Assembly (NCBI RefSeq): GCF_002090095.1
Contig: NZ_BBRJ01000002.1
Span: 1,116,817-1,180,816 of the forward strand
Source of the DNA: Demequina sp. NBRC 110053
GTDB taxonomy: Bacteria > Actinomycetota > Actinomycetes > Actinomycetales > Demequinaceae
Reading direction: 5' to 3'
DNA length: 64,000 nt
Part shown: positions 25,301 to 34,545 of the stretch, one piece after another
How the letters are laid out: every line of letters starts with the position of its first letter
Numbering within the stretch: position 1 is the first letter of the stretch
Translations under genes and position numbers: made by a program
Notes under the pieces: generated by a model
Seen by the model: the letters and a program-made list of their open reading frames with translations, nothing else
Told to the model about the DNA's origin: nothing
Databases searched by the model: none

Positions 25301-28300
25301 CCGGTGTGATTGATGACGTCCGTGCACGGCACCTCGTCCTCGGTGACGTACTCCGTCAAGGTGACGCCTGTCGCGCCGCCCGAGCCCGCCAGCGGCGTGG
25401 TCAGCACGGGCGCCCACAGCGAGCCGCGGCTCTGGCCCGGGTTGAGCGCTGTCGCATCGCCCACGGCCGGCAGACGGTCGACGGCGATGATCTGACTCAA
25501 CGGCACATTGCCGGTGTTCCGCAGCACCAGCCGCCACGTCTCGGTCTGCCCTGGCGCGGTGCGCGGCACGCAGGGCAGGGCGAAGAAGCCGTCATTGAAG
25601 GTTCCCGTGTACGGCTCGCACTCGGCGCCGGGGTCGATCACGTTGATCTCGCCCAGGTCGTAGCTCGGCTCGTCCTCGGTCCCTGCACGCACGAACTTGC
25701 CCGAGCGCAGCGCCCCGCCGGCGGCCACGGAGTTCGTCGCATCGCCCTCGCAGGTGTCGAGCACCTCGGCGTCGTCGGGATCGAAGGGCGGCGCGGCACA
25801 GTAGTCGAACGGCCGATCGCCGTCGATGACGGCGGTGTTGGTGAAGAACTCGTCGGGGCTCAGCCCGGCCTGGGTGAGCATCTGGATGGTGATGGTGTAG
25901 CTCTCGCCCACGCCGAGCGCCACTCCGTCGGGGAAGGCGAACTCGATCTCGGTCGTGTCGTCGCCGGCCGGGTCGGGGGTGATGGTGATCTGCGCCTCAT
26001 CGGTGGGCACCGGAGCCCACCCGGCAGGCAGCGGATCCCCCCCGGCGGTGTCCAGTGCGAACGCGTACGGACTGCCGCCGGTCGCCGCCGGGGAGGGATC
26101 GACGAGCAGCACAGGGCCGTCGGCGTTCACCGGCAGCTCGTCGGTGAAGACCGGGTTGTAGATGGGCGTGTCGCCGGTGTTGGTGAACGTGAGGCTGAAC
26201 GGCGTCGACGCCGCGAGGCTCAGCGGACCGCTGCCATCCGGGGTCTTCACGACCTCCGCGGCCGTCACCGAGTGGGCATAGGTGACATCCGCCGTGACGT
26301 CCTCCGCGACGCCGTGGATGCCGTCGCCGGTGGCGCCGGCCTCGTCGAGCAGCGCGGTGATCGCGCCCTGCGTGGTGTTCTCCCACGTGCCCGCCGCGGC
26401 CTCTCCAGGCGCCGCCTGGTTGCCGTCCAGGTCCGTGGGCGGTGCGGAGCCGGCCGGCGTCAGCATGGTCTCGCGCCGCTGGACGATGATGGGGATCTCC
26501 TGCACGGGGTTCCACGGGTTCTCCCAGGCGGTCGCCGACGAGAACGTGAAGATCAGTCCGATCACGTCCTCCGCGTCCACGTCCGTCGGGAGCGTGGGGA
26601 TGACTGAGGTGGGACCGCTGGACTCGAGCGTGCCGGAGTACGTCACCGAGTCGTCGCCTGCGACGGCGCGCTCACACCCACCCGAGATGGTCGCATCGCC
26701 TAGATCGCCGGCGAGCGCCGGGCCGGTGCACACCTGCATCTCGACCGTCTCGATCGGCGACGCGAGCGTGAAGCTCGGGTCGATGCCCACGAACTCGTAG
26801 GCGTTCCAGAAGCTCGCGTCGAGGTCGCTCACCTGCATCGAGATCGGCCGAGCGCCCTCGATGGGCGTGCCCGTCAGCGTCATCCGGAACTCGGGCCGCG
26901 ATCCGTCCACGGTCTCCACCTGGACGTACGGATCGGCGGCGTTCGCGCCATCGGCGTCGGAGAACTCCTTGTCCACCGCGACGCCGATCTCGAACACGGT
27001 CAGGTCCACCGAGGCCTCGGCGTCATCCGTCGGAGGCTCAGGATCCACGGCGGGCACGCGGCCCGCGTCGTCGACAGACCCGACGGAGGCATTGTCCACC
27101 GGAACGGAGTAGTCGCCGGTGATGGGGTCCTCGACGCCGTAGGTCTCCAGGTAGGCATCGTCGATGGGAACCGACCGGTACCGATCCTCCTGGCGAAGGC
27201 GCAGGGACAGGTCGATGCCTCCTGTCTCGCTCGGCTCGATGCCTCCGGTGGTCGGGTCCCCGGGCCCGCCGGTCGCCGGGTCGACCCGTCCGGAGAACAG
27301 CAGCTCGAATCCGACGACGTTCGCGAGCTGCGCCTCCGTCCACGCCACAGCGCCCGCGCCGTCGGCGTCGGTCGACGCGAGGATCTCGACGCCCGCATCA
27401 TCGAAGGCGGTCACCGTGACCTCGTCGGCTCCGATCGGCATCGTCACCGCGTCGATCGAGGTGATGTCGAAGACATCCGGCATGAGCACCTGGGGGTCAT
27501 CCGCAGGACGACCCTCCGTCGGGCGGTCGACGATCCTGAGCTCGTCGACGTACACGATGGACGAGCCGTTGGTCACGGTGAGCGACATGGCGGTGTTCGG
27601 ATACGAGCCGGGATCGGTCGAGGTGGGTGGAACGCCCACGGGCGAGCCGTCCCACGTCTTCGTGGTGGCGACGTCGAGGTCGGGTCCGGTGATGACGATC
27701 TCCGCACCATCGTCGACGGACGTGGTCGTGCCGCCCATGTCCGAGACGGCCGAGGCCGTGTTGCCCACGAGTCCCGCATCGCCGGCGTTGTACGTGTCCG
27801 TGCTGTCGACCGCCTCGAGACCAGGGAGCACGCTCCGGCGCCAGTCCCTGACGCGCATGGTGAGGTCCGCGTCACGACCGTCGGCATCGGTCGAGCGGGC
27901 GACGCCCGAGCCCACCGGCGGCGCCAGCGCGTCGCCGCGCGCGCCCGGGTACTCGACGTAGACGATCTGCACGCCGACGGTCTGCGCCTGCTCCTCATCG
28001 GTCAGCGCGATGGCGGGCATCGCGCCGGCACACGCCGCGGTGAACTCGGCCCCGCCACCGTCGTCGAGCGGGCCGCACGGACTGTCGGTCGGCACCACCC
28101 ACGCGTCGAGGTCGTCCCGATAGATGAGGACGGCGTCGATCGCGTCGTACTCCATGAGCGGGTCGAGGCTGCCGTCGATCGCGTCGATCTGGACGAGGTC
28201 GAATGCATCGAACACGGAGGTGGCGAGGTCGCCAGGCGGGGCGCCGTCCTCGTCGGTGAGAGTGACCGAGTCGACGTCCGACATTCCGCCCGTCGACCAG

Positions 28301-30648
28301 TGCAGGCGAGCCGTGGTGGTCTGGTGCGATCGGGCGGGGATGCTCGGGTCCTCGCTCCCATCGGCGTTGACGAAGGTCTTGTCCATGGTGGGGCCGCCGC
28401 CGTCGGCGTCGGGCTCGAGAACGTCGACGTCGGCACAGGCGGGGTCGGACGGGCCGAAGCCGGTGGTACCGGCAGCCGCGCTCGCGTTCGCGCAGTTCGT
28501 GAACTGGGCGGGATCGTCGGACTCCCACGCGGACGTGTCGGCCGCATCGACGTCGAAGTCCATGACCACGTTCGGCTGAAAGGAGGTGCCCGGCGGGAAG
28601 CCGTCATCGGCGCCCACATAGTCGTACTGGAACTGCAGTCCGCCGATGTCCTCGGGCGCGGGGGGTGCCTCGCCGGCGATGTCATAGGAGAACGGGGACT
28701 GCGAGCTGTCGAGGGGACCGGTGAGGGTCTCCCAGGAGTCGCCGTCCCAATAGTTGACGGTGAGCTCCGCGTCCGCCGGGATGTCGATGTCGGTGAGCTG
28801 GGTCGGGTCGAAGGCGTCCCAGAAGGGATCCGCGGCACTCGGATCCACCGGGTCCTGCACCACGATCTGCTGCGAGGGGATGGACGAGTACGGGACGTCG
28901 GTCTCGCCATCGACGGGCAGGCCCGCGGTTCCTCCGGAGAGCTGCATCACCACCCACTCGCCGTCGAAGCCGAGGATCGAGCTGGGCGTGATCGACTTGG
29001 TGGCCGTGGGGTCGATGTGCTCATCGAACACGTAGAGCGTGTCCTCGCCGGAAGCGGAGCCGTTGACGCCGTCCTCCGTGGTGCCGGTCACGTCGATCGG
29101 GTTGTCGAGCTCGGTGACCTCGGCGGTGTCGGTGGGGTCCGTGCCCACCGCGATCGGGATGGACGCCTCGGTCCCGCCCGCGACGATGCCGCTGTCGTCG
29201 GTGTCCTCGAAGGTGATGGCGAAGCTGGTGACCGTGGCGGGATCGGGCAGGGGAGTCGGATCCTCGCCCGACGCGAACGGGTCCGTGGTCACCGGGCCAC
29301 CGGTGGTCTGGAAGGTGATCGTCGCGGAGTCCGCGCCTTCGGGGAAGACGATGGGTCCGTCGAAGCCCTCGAAGCTCATGGCCTCCGAGAACGATCCCGC
29401 GGACGGCTCGGTCACGGTGAGCGTCTCGACATCGATGTCGCCCTCCACACCGGCGGTGATGGTCGCCGTCGATGACTCCCCGTGCAGCACCTGGTCGGGA
29501 TCGAAGGTCTTGCCGGCGGACACGGTGGGGACATTGGTCGTGATGTCGTAGGTCGCGTCGTCCGTGTCGGATCCCGGCTCGCCATCGCGACTGACCTCGG
29601 AACCAGCGGTGTTGGTGACCGTCACGTCATCGCTGAGCGCTCCGGGGTCGCGCTGGACCATGCCGATGTCGACGCCCGCGCTGGCCCCATCCTCGATGCG
29701 AGGGTCTTCGGTGTCCGTGAACTCGATCTGGATGCCCTCGACCGCCTCGAGGTCGACGCCCGACAGGTCGATCACGTACGGCGCGGCGGGGGGACTGACG
29801 TCGATCGCCGGGCCGACCGGCTCGAGTCCGCTGCCGGTGTCCACGGAGACCACGAGCTCGTCCGCACCGGCCGGCACATCGGTGATGGTGATGGAGTCGA
29901 GCTGGAGATAGTCGAAGGTGGTGCTGCCCGATCCCGGCGCCGGATCGGTGATCACGAGCGAATCCACTCCCGTGCCTGACTCATTCGTCGCGTCGATCTC
30001 GATGGTGGTGGGGGTTCCTGCGCTCGCCGTCGCCTCTGCGGGGTCGAAGGACTTCGTGACATCGGTCTCGGGATCGAGCTCCACGTCGATCTGGACCGCG
30101 TGATCGTCGTCGACGGGCGCAGTGTCGGGGTTGGACGCGGAGAAGTCCGCGGTGTTGACGATGTCCGTGCCCGAGAAGTCGTAGTCCGCGTCCTCGGGAA
30201 CGACCACCGGAATGGTGATGGTCGCGGTGGTGCCGCCGAGCATGCCGGAGCCGGGGTCGGTGGTGTTGAGGAACGTGGTGTCGAAGTCGACAGTGACGTC
30301 GTTGCCGGACGTCGTCACCGTCGCGGAGTTGCCGTTGGACACGACTGTGGGCGTGCCGGCGAGCTCGAACGGAGCCGGGATCGTGTCGGTGACCTGCGCG
30401 TCGTAGCAGCCGGAGTTGGGGATGGGGTACGAGCACTGAACGGTGACGACGTAGTTGAAGGGCTCGCCGGGCGACAGCGGAAGATCCGCGGGAGCGGGTC
30501 CGGTCTTCTCGATCGACAGGGTTGCGGGCTGGATCACCGCTGCGGCCGTCGTGCCCGCGATCACCGTGGTGGCACCTGCGGTGACGAGTGCGATCAGCCC
30601 CGCGATCCATCGTTGACCTGTGCTGTGACGCCTCCGGCGACCGTTCAC
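22354..30648 (-). CDS. Giant LPXTG-anchored surface adhesin (2764 aa) with seven C-terminal repeat domains
   Basis: Start at GTG 30648, where GGGGAGG sits 4 bases upstream; the signal peptide has an RRRR run then IAGLIALVTAGATTVIAGTTAAA. About 1900 residues of Asp/Thr-rich beta domains follow (many TVTNTxG, TITDVPAGADEL-type strands), resembling DUF11/isopeptide-forming Ig-like modules. Then come seven ~95-110-residue repeats of the DUF5979 type. Each opens like LEFNKVV, LRLTKEV, LEIIKEL, LDVTKIV, LALEKVL, LEVTKVV or LALVKEL, carries a CxxxE(T/V)D-type turn, and closes in TVTN-like strands. The C-terminus is LPLTG, a hydrophobic helix and RRRIKE, a classical sortase signal. No sortase is in the window. 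Ligand unknown. Confidence 0.9.
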   Translation of the reverse strand: MNGRRRRHSTGQRWIAGLIALVTAGATTVIAGTTAAAVIQPATLSIEKTGPAPADLPLSPGEPFNYVVTVQCSYPIPNSGCYDAQVTDTIPAPFELAGTPTVVSNGNSATVTTSGNDVTVDFDTTFLNTTDPGSGMLGGTTATITIPVVVPEDADYDFSGTDIVNTADFSASNPDTAPVDDDHAVQIDVELDPETDVTKSFDPAEATASAGTPTTIEIDATNESGTGVDSLVITDPAPGSGSTTFDYLQLDSITITDVPAGADELVVSVDTGSGLEPVGPAIDVSPPAAPYVIDLSGVDLEAVEGIQIEFTDTEDPRIEDGASAGVDIGMVQRDPGALSDDVTVTNTAGSEVSRDGEPGSDTDDATYDITTNVPTVSAGKTFDPDQVLHGESSTATITAGVEGDIDVETLTVTEPSAGSFSEAMSFEGFDGPIVFPEGADSATITFQTTGGPVTTDPFASGEDPTPLPDPATVTSFAITFEDTDDSGIVAGGTEASIPIAVGTDPTDTAEVTELDNPIDVTGTTEDGVNGSASGEDTLYVFDEHIDPTATKSITPSSILGFDGEWVVMQLSGGTAGLPVDGETDVPYSSIPSQQIVVQDPVDPSAADPFWDAFDPTQLTDIDIPADAELTVNYWDGDSWETLTGPLDSSQSPFSYDIAGEAPPAPEDIGGLQFQYDYVGADDGFPPGTSFQPNVVMDFDVDAADTSAWESDDPAQFTNCANASAAAGTTGFGPSDPACADVDVLEPDADGGGPTMDKTFVNADGSEDPSIPARSHQTTTARLHWSTGGMSDVDSVTLTDEDGAPPGDLATSVFDAFDLVQIDAIDGSLDPLMEYDAIDAVLIYRDDLDAWVVPTDSPCGPLDDGGGAEFTAACAGAMPAIALTDEEQAQTVGVQIVYVEYPGARGDALAPPVGSGVARSTDADGRDADLTMRVRDWRRSVLPGLEAVDSTDTYNAGDAGLVGNTASAVSDMGGTTTSVDDGAEIVITGPDLDVATTKTWDGSPVGVPPTSTDPGSYPNTAMSLTVTNGSSIVYVDELRIVDRPTEGRPADDPQVLMPDVFDITSIDAVTMPIGADEVTVTAFDDAGVEILASTDADGAGAVAWTEAQLANVVGFELLFSGRVDPATGGPGDPTTGGIEPSETGGIDLSLRLRQEDRYRSVPIDDAYLETYGVEDPITGDYSVPVDNASVGSVDDAGRVPAVDPEPPTDDAEASVDLTVFEIGVAVDKEFSDADGANAADPYVQVETVDGSRPEFRMTLTGTPIEGARPISMQVSDLDASFWNAYEFVGIDPSFTLASPIETVEMQVCTGPALAGDLGDATISGGCERAVAGDDSVTYSGTLESSGPTSVIPTLPTDVDAEDVIGLIFTFSSATAWENPWNPVQEIPIIVQRRETMLTPAGSAPPTDLDGNQAAPGEAAAGTWENTTQGAITALLDEAGATGDGIHGVAEDVTADVTYAHSVTAAEVVKTPDGSGPLSLAASTPFSLTFTNTGDTPIYNPVFTDELPVNADGPVLLVDPSPAATGGSPYAFALDTAGGDPLPAGWAPVPTDEAQITITPDPAGDDTTEIEFAFPDGVALGVGESYTITIQMLTQAGLSPDEFFTNTAVIDGDRPFDYCAAPPFDPDDAEVLDTCEGDATNSVAAGGALRSGKFVRAGTEDEPSYDLGEINVIDPGAECEPYTGTFNDGFFALPCVPRTAPGQTETWRLVLRNTGNVPLSQIIAVDRLPAVGDATALNPGQSRGSLWAPVLTTPLAGSGGATGVTLTEYVTEDEVPCTDVINHTGDCDGSWIPLEDFTGDVADITGSMYIADFAPGSALEPGGVVWIDVETTTPATAPSLTDPDTATADPIAWNTVATSATTEDGTDLLATEGNAAGVALATGALEFNKVVIGEGADGIDPDFAPDDFDVTVVCTSLDEEVFRTTFTVTGNGPAELVDNLPYGAECTLEETDQGQYTVALDPETVTIPDGSAVPVQITITNDYPLASLRLTKEVLQGDSTVDPEDAGPFTLAAICRFQGDVVFASNTSDYTVVSGTIMAVEGMTHDDSIILEGLPAGAECIAGELDAAGADRVGVIWTTATAGSGGTVVGDPDDGPVASDLFALTPDDDDAPLGPTTNDVLVLNQYAQGQLEIIKELDGPGASAHLGDTFTVEVTCVFERPDDEGGDVVTFDGAVDVVVGTPTVIDGIIVGSVCDVTEPESGRNGADQWIFDPAAPDGADAGQVVIDTDTAPVTLTVTNVFETLVDLDVTKIVDADPLNDGQGGVPDVGPFPVAVTCVYAEGTPYEQVIYSTDAPATNELLDGDVWLVEDMPTGTVCTVTETDAAGAIGTTVEAENADGSTGALDGTSTTITLTPNGVLGGTTNHVTFVNDFPVGSLALEKVLTGDGAADRGAGPFTLHVECTSPTFGADTWSGDVIVGGTEPLTATIDGILAPSLCTVTEVDDGGADAVFFEPALPGARQSTVLVTADAQAPVTVTVTNHFEPLASLEVTKVVEDTIADETGAVPDLGPYAIAVECIYDPGGPNEHEVYADGHGLLRPMVALLDDGETATYTGIPATSVCTVTELVDGGAVSSTVTVANADGAGEPVDGTAGAVAITPNDDADEATTSVVVTNAFDAGSLALVKELAGDPEAYADAGPFTFSIECTLARAGRGPAPTYTGELILGGGQPLVAGIDGIVAGSECVITEVDTGGADEVALSPAGSEAGTAVVTIAAGTSVSVTAVNTFEADAVLPLTGFDGWWLVAVAGALLVLGVILVVVRRRIKE

Positions 30649-30755
30649 GTGCCCTCCCCGTCCTGGCACGTGATGACCCGCGACACGCACCTCATCCGAC
30701 ACTCGCCACGGTAGCCGAATCCGCGCGAGATGGCCTCTATAGGAGTTATCGGCGC

Positions 30756-31778
30756 TCACGCCTGGACCTGAAGCCACCGTCCGTGCGGATGCGCGGTCGC
30801 GACCACCTCAGCCGCGCCGAAGGCATGGCCCACGCGCACCTCGGGATCGCGGCCCGATGCGACCGGCTCGAAGCCGATCCTGGTCACGTCGCGCAGGCGC
30901 GCGGCGTGGTTGACCGCCGCGTCGATGTCCGCCTGTGCCGTCGCACTGGCTTGATAGAGCGCGATGGTGTGCCAGATCACCGCGGGGCCGGGCGGCAGCG
31001 CGTCGAGAACGTCGGCGAGAGCGGACGCTGCATCCCCCGCGACCATCCGCACGTCGACCCCTCGCCGGACGGCGATGGCGGCGCGCAGGCGGTCGAGCCG
31101 ATCCTGGTGCTCGGGCCACACGAGCGCCTCGAGCCACGCGGCGGCCTCCGGGTCCGTCGGGTCGACGGGCGCGAGGTCGATGCCCGTGCGCGTCGCGAAC
31201 GTCGGAAGACTCTCGGGCAGCTCGACCTCTCCGCGCACCTCGCAGGTGATCCGCGGCTCACCTGCGCCGAGCGTCGCGCGCCTGTCGCCCGTGTACCGGT
31301 ACGAGAAGTGGTCCAGACACAGATTGAGACCGGCCGATGCGCCCAGGTCGATCGCGTGGACCGGCACCTGGGCGGGCATCCATGGTAGGAGCACGGCTGC
31401 TCTCGCGGTCTCGTTCGTCTGGGTGCGGTGGGCGGAGGCAATCGCAAGCAGGTCGCGCTCACGCTCGAGCACGTAGGTGCGGAACGCCGCGAACGCGGCG
31501 CCGCCCGCCACTCGAGGGTCGGAGGTGAGGTGGGGATACCAGGCCGCGAGCGCATCGGCCCTGTCCAAGGTGAGCTTGACCGCGCCGAACAGGAGGTTGA
31601 GGGGAGGCACATTGTCGATGGCCGCGACCACGCGCAGCAGGTCGGGGTCGCTTGCGATGCCGAGCGCGAAGGCGCTGTAGAGCGGGGAGTCGGGCACGGC
31701 CCGCTCCCACCGCAGCACCTCGGCGGCGACCTGCGCGAGGTCGGCGCGGTCGGCGGCGCTCCACGCGGTCGTCGGCAT
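30756..31778 (-). CDS. DUF2332 domain protein
   Basis: 340 residues from the ATG at 31778. DUF2332 landmarks are visible: SPLYSAFALGIASDPDLLRVV, PPLNLLFGAVKL, HRTQTNETARAAVLLPW, AIDLGASAGLNLCLDHFSYRY, GIDLAPVDPTDPEAAAWLEALVWPEHQDR and VIWHTIALYQ. The AIDLGASAGLNL stretch resembles a SAM-binding loop, and the family is sometimes described as methyltransferase-like, but no function is established. Divergent from the winged-helix gene. Confidence 0.85.
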   Translation of the reverse strand: MPTTAWSAADRADLAQVAAEVLRWERAVPDSPLYSAFALGIASDPDLLRVVAAIDNVPPLNLLFGAVKLTLDRADALAAWYPHLTSDPRVAGGAAFAAFRTYVLERERDLLAIASAHRTQTNETARAAVLLPWMPAQVPVHAIDLGASAGLNLCLDHFSYRYTGDRRATLGAGEPRITCEVRGEVELPESLPTFATRTGIDLAPVDPTDPEAAAWLEALVWPEHQDRLDRLRAAIAVRRGVDVRMVAGDAASALADVLDALPPGPAVIWHTIALYQASATAQADIDAAVNHAARLRDVTRIGFEPVASGRDPEVRVGHAFGAAEVVATAHPHGRWLQVQA

Positions 31779-31875
31779 GAGTCGATGGTCCCGCATCCCG
31801 CGACGGCGCGCCCAGTGCCGGAACGTGCGGATCCGGCACCGCCGTGTGTCGGAGCGCATGAGTACCGTGACACGC

Positions 31876-32994
31876 ATGGCCGTCCTGAGCGTCGACGAGG
31901 TCCGCGCTCTGCGCATGCGCGCGCTGCTGCTGGCGGGCGAGCACCCGCACCGCTCCGTCGAGGACGTCGTGACATGGATGGGGGCGATGCAGGCGCAGGA
32001 CGAGGCGAGCGGGATGTGGTCTCTGGGAATCCGCTTGCCGGGGTGGACGAGCAGCGACGTGACCGAGGCGCTCGAGCGGCGCGAGGCCCTGCGCACCTGG
32101 CCCATGCGCGGCACGGTGCACCTCGTGCCGTCGCGCGACGCGCGCTGGATGCTCGACCTGATGTCCGCGAAGCCGCTCGCCGGGGCAGCCAAGCGGCGCG
32201 AGTACCTGGGAATCACGGAGCGCACCGTCGAGACCGCCAATGGCGCGCTCGAGCAGGCGCTGCGCGGCGGCGGTCGCCTGACCCGCGCGCAGTGCATCGA
32301 GCGCATCGCGGCGGCCGGGGTCGAGACTCCCGGCCAGGTGGGCTACCACCTGCTGTGGTACGCCTCGCAGACCGGCCTCACGTGCATCGCTCCGGCCCAG
32401 GGCAAGGAGCAGACGTTCGTGCTGCTCGACGAGTGGGTGCCTGATCCGGTGCGGCTGTCGCGCGAGGAGAGCCTCGCGACCATCGCTCTGCGCTACGTCC
32501 GCTCGCACGGGCCGGCGCTCGTCAAGGACCTGTCGCGGTGGACGGGGCTCGGGGTGCGCGACTGCCGCGCGGGCATCGATGGCGCGGGGGACGCGCTCGC
32601 GAGCGTCGACACGGAGCTGGGCCCCATGATCGCCGCGGCCGATGCGCTCGCCGAGGGCGTCCCGAACAGCGCGGGCGGCGCCGTGGTGCCGCCCGGCTTC
32701 GACGAGCTCATGCTCGGGTTCGGCGATCGCACGGCCTTCGTCGCTGCCGGCGACCTCGACAGGATCGTGCCCGGCGGCAACGGGGTCTTCCGGGCCACCC
32801 TCGTGCGCGAGGGCGTGGTCGTGGGCACGTGGACCCGCACCCTTCGAACGCGCCTCTGCGTGGTCGACGTCGAGCCGCTCTCCCGGCTCACGGGTCGCGA
32901 CCGTCACGCCTTCGAGCGCGCCTTCACGCGGTATGCCGCGTTCCTGGGGCGTGAGGTCGACGTGCGATGGACGGACCGCACGCCCACCGGCTGA
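31876..32994 (+). CDS. Winged-helix DNA-binding protein of the AlkX/YcaQ (HTH_42) family
   Basis: 372 residues from the ATG at 31876, which places VLSVDEVRALRMRA at the N-terminus as in relatives (ATG 31858 is an alternative). WMGAMQAQDEASGMWSLGIRLP contains the Gln-x-Gln motif that in YcaQ/AlkZ glycosylases catalyses excision from interstrand crosslinks. TWPMRGTVHLVPSRDARWML and GGGRLTRAQCIERIAAAG are the winged helices. The C-terminal ILGR-like barrel has PPGFDELMLGFGDRTAFV and DRIVPGGNGVF. Likely a DNA glycosylase or repair-associated DNA-binding protein, activity inferred from family. Confidence 0.82.
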   Translation: MAVLSVDEVRALRMRALLLAGEHPHRSVEDVVTWMGAMQAQDEASGMWSLGIRLPGWTSSDVTEALERREALRTWPMRGTVHLVPSRDARWMLDLMSAKPLAGAAKRREYLGITERTVETANGALEQALRGGGRLTRAQCIERIAAAGVETPGQVGYHLLWYASQTGLTCIAPAQGKEQTFVLLDEWVPDPVRLSREESLATIALRYVRSHGPALVKDLSRWTGLGVRDCRAGIDGAGDALASVDTELGPMIAAADALAEGVPNSAGGAVVPPGFDELMLGFGDRTAFVAAGDLDRIVPGGNGVFRATLVREGVVVGTWTRTLRTRLCVVDVEPLSRLTGRDRHAFERAFTRYAAFLGREVDVRWTDRTPTG

Positions 32995-33063
32995 ACGTTC
33001 CGTGGGTCGCCAGACCTCGATGTCCTCGCCAGGACGGCCAACGCCGTCACCCTGGCCAGGGAG

Positions 33064-34536
33064 CTACGCCCAGACGAGCCCCTGCGCGGGATCCTCCATG
33101 ACTCGGCCCACGTCGTAGAGCACGCGGGCGCCCAGCTCGCCGTCGACCAGGCGGTGGTCGAAGCTGAGCGCGAGCTGCGTGACCCAGCGCACCTTGATCT
33201 CGCCCTCGTGCACCCACGGCTGTTGCCGCACGGCGCCAAACGCGAGGATCGCCGCCTCCCCAGGATTGAGGATGGGCGTGCCCGTGTCGATGCCCAGCGC
33301 GCCCACGTTGGTGATGGTGATGGTGCCGTCCGTCATCTGCGCGGGCTTCACGGTGCCCGCCCGCGCCTCGGTGGTGAGGTGCTGGAGCTCGACCGCGAGC
33401 GCGTGCAGCGGGAGACGGTGGGCGTCCTTGATGTTCGGCACCACGAGGCCGCGCGGGGTGGAGGCCGCAATGCCCAGGTTGACGTAGTGCTTGTAGACGA
33501 TCTCCTGGGTCTCGTCATCCCACGCCGCGTTCACCTCCGGGTGGCGGCGCACCGCGAGCAGGAGCGCCTTCGCGACGATGAGCAGCGGGGTCACGCGAAC
33601 ATCCTGGAAGTCGCGGTCCTGCTTGAGCTTCGCCACGAGGTTCATGGTCTCGGTGACGTCGACGGTGTGGAACTCGGTGACGTGCGGAGCGGTGAATGCC
33701 GACTGGACCATCGCCTCGGCGGTGCGCTTGCGCACCGACTTCACGGGCACGCGGGTGGTGCGGCCGTCGTTCTGCGTGGTTCCGGTCTCGAGCCATGGCT
33801 GGTCGTCGCCTGGGTACGTGGCGAGCGTCTGCGCCGCCGTCGCCTTCACGTGCTGCTCGACGTCCTCGCGGGTCACGAGGCCACCCGGCCCGGATGGTGT
33901 CACGGTGGTGAGGTCCACGCCGAGGTCCCGAGCGAGCTTGCGCACGGGCGGCTTGGCGAGCACCGGGTAGTCCCCGGCATCCTGCGCGCCGCCCACGGGC
34001 TCGAGGGCGTCATCGTGGCGCGGGCGTCGCTGCGCCGAGCCGGCTCGAACCCCGTACCCGACCAGCACCGCGCCCGAGCCCTCATCCCCACTCGCGCCCG
34101 AGCCCTCGCTCGAGGGCGACCCGGCTGGCGCATCGTCGCTGCCCCCAGCCCGCGCATCGGCCGAGGGCGCTGTCGCCTGTGCCGAGCTCACAGATGAGCC
34201 GACGCGAGAGCCACCGTCCGCCGTAGGCGTGGCAGCAGCCGCTGCAGTTGAACTGGGAGTTGTGCTCGCTGGCGCGGGCGCCTCACCGCTCGGATCGACG
34301 TCGACCTCGAGGATCGGCACGCCCACCTCGACCGTCTCTCCCTCCTGCGCGAGCAGGCGCGAGACCACGCCGTCGAACGGGCACGGGAGCTCGACCAGGG
34401 ACTTCGCGGTCTCGATCTCGACGATGGGCTGGTTGACCTCGACCGTGTCGCCGGGGCCGACCATCCAGGTGATGATGTCGGCCTCGGTCAGGCCCTCGCC
34501 CGCGTCGGGCATGGTGAACTGCTCGAAGGTAGGCAC
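33064..34536 (-). CDS. 2-oxoacid dehydrogenase E2, dihydrolipoamide acyltransferase
   Basis: 490 residues. The lipoyl domain (1-80) has ETAKSLVELP with the lipoylated Lys45. A long Ala/Ser/Pro/Gly linker follows (~85-185), then the peripheral-subunit-binding domain PVLAKPPVRKLARDLGVDL and TPSGPGGLVTREDVEQHV. The catalytic domain ends with ALSFDHRLVDGELGARVL, where DHRxVDG is the acyltransferase motif. It transfers the acyl group from E1 to CoA. Last gene of the operon, 9 bases after E1beta. No E3 (lipoamide dehydrogenase) is adjacent. Branched-chain versus pyruvate specificity is not decided. Confidence 0.93.
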   Translation of the reverse strand: MPTFEQFTMPDAGEGLTEADIITWMVGPGDTVEVNQPIVEIETAKSLVELPCPFDGVVSRLLAQEGETVEVGVPILEVDVDPSGEAPAPASTTPSSTAAAAATPTADGGSRVGSSVSSAQATAPSADARAGGSDDAPAGSPSSEGSGASGDEGSGAVLVGYGVRAGSAQRRPRHDDALEPVGGAQDAGDYPVLAKPPVRKLARDLGVDLTTVTPSGPGGLVTREDVEQHVKATAAQTLATYPGDDQPWLETGTTQNDGRTTRVPVKSVRKRTAEAMVQSAFTAPHVTEFHTVDVTETMNLVAKLKQDRDFQDVRVTPLLIVAKALLLAVRRHPEVNAAWDDETQEIVYKHYVNLGIAASTPRGLVVPNIKDAHRLPLHALAVELQHLTTEARAGTVKPAQMTDGTITITNVGALGIDTGTPILNPGEAAILAFGAVRQQPWVHEGEIKVRWVTQLALSFDHRLVDGELGARVLYDVGRVMEDPAQGLVWA

Positions 34537-34545
34537 CCGCGCTCC

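Noticed and set aside
22348-26607. A 1419-codon + strand frame opposite the giant adhesin
   Set aside because: Antisense shadow in GC-rich DNA; composition (Arg, Val, Asp, His) is typical of such frames and no domain or start site is evident.
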